Shown here in pieces: positions 5,646-5,830 of a DNA stretch of 5,830 nt. The notes under the pieces were generated by a model that was not told the origin of the DNA, did not search any database, and saw only the letters and a list, made by a program, of their open reading frames with translations. The DNA lies in contig JAENIT010000059.1 of NCBI GenBank assembly GCA_016844365.1, forward strand, positions 1 to 5,830, in the 5' to 3' direction. Origin of the DNA: Dehalococcoidia bacterium (GTDB lineage Bacteria > Chloroflexota > Dehalococcoidia > SHYD01 > SHYC01). A program made the translations under genes and the position numbers. Each line of letters opens with the position of its first letter. Positions within the stretch are counted from its first letter, which is position 1.

Positions 5646-5830
5646 ATGGTGCGTGGGGAAATGGTAGAGAGATCGCCTCAGACGGGGCAGGTAGAAACCG
5701 AGGTGCTGGAGGAGTTGAGACGGGAGGTCCGTCGTTACTCAGCCAGGGAGGATGATAGGCAGACCGCTGATCAGCCTTTGCCCGCGCTTCGAAACCTTAT
5801 CGCTCAGATGGAGGCCCGCTGGTCTATAAG
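5646..5830 (+). CDS. Unrecognised protein, N-terminal 61 codons only
   Basis: ATG at 5646 opens a frame that reaches the window end without a stop. GAAGG (5633-5637) lies 8 nt upstream; ATG at 5661 is an alternative with a poorer site. The visible part begins MVRGEMVERSPQTGQ. It continues with a highly charged stretch, 'EVLEELRREVRRYSARED' (19-36), likely helical, and then 'LPALRNLIAQMEARWSI' (45-61). There is no signal peptide or membrane segment. Similar charged N-termini ending in a Trp-containing motif precede catalytic domains in some Chloroflexota methyltransferases or glycan enzymes, but that is only an impression and I assign no function. It is a separate transcription unit from the ATPases, behind the terminator. 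Confidence 0.65.
   Translation, partial: MVRGEMVERSPQTGQVETEVLEELRREVRRYSAREDDRQTADQPLPALRNLIAQMEARWSI

Overview
The window reads as ordinary bacterial chromosome, most likely from an uncultured monoderm-type lineage and plausibly Chloroflexota. This placement is an inference. It rests on an actinobacterial/Chloroflexota-style HemQ (coproporphyrin-dependent heme route), the style of the APC permease, moderate GC and mixed ATG/TTG starts. I see no integrase, transposase, CRISPR array, phage gene or toxin-antitoxin pair, and I found no convincing undescribed multi-gene system.

Left half, minus strand (about 1-2530): three genes are read leftwards. They are hemQ (coproheme decarboxylase/chlorite-dismutase family), then after a 145-nt gap a DedA-family membrane protein, then 15 nt after the dedA stop an APC-superfamily amino acid permease. 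The permease begins at a TTG codon and runs off the left edge. The dedA-permease gap carries the permease ribosome binding site, so these two are probably co-transcribed. The hemQ-dedA gap holds an imperfect inverted repeat around a weak promoter-like hexamer.

Middle (about 2531-3411): this divergent, gene-poor stretch holds one possible 31-codon minus-strand ORF, then tRNA-Lys(CUU) and tRNA-Leu(UAG) on the plus strand. Each tRNA has a recognisable sigma70-type promoter. The Lys gene encodes its CCA end and the Leu gene does not.

Right half, plus strand (3412-5830): two adjacent ATPase genes of a dipeptide/oligopeptide ABC importer (DppD/OppD and DppF/OppF types) lie 3 nt apart. No substrate-binding or membrane subunit is in view, so the partners must be outside the window. 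The second ATPase has an intact nucleotide-binding core. Its conserved Cys-rich C-terminal tail is broken after the second cysteine by an approximately 80-bp GC-rich palindromic repeat that supplies a new stop codon. A strong hairpin terminator follows. After it an extended -10 promoter drives an unrecognised gene whose first 61 codons are present.

The most interesting item is the repeat at the end of dppF, which appears to have replaced part of a conserved domain.
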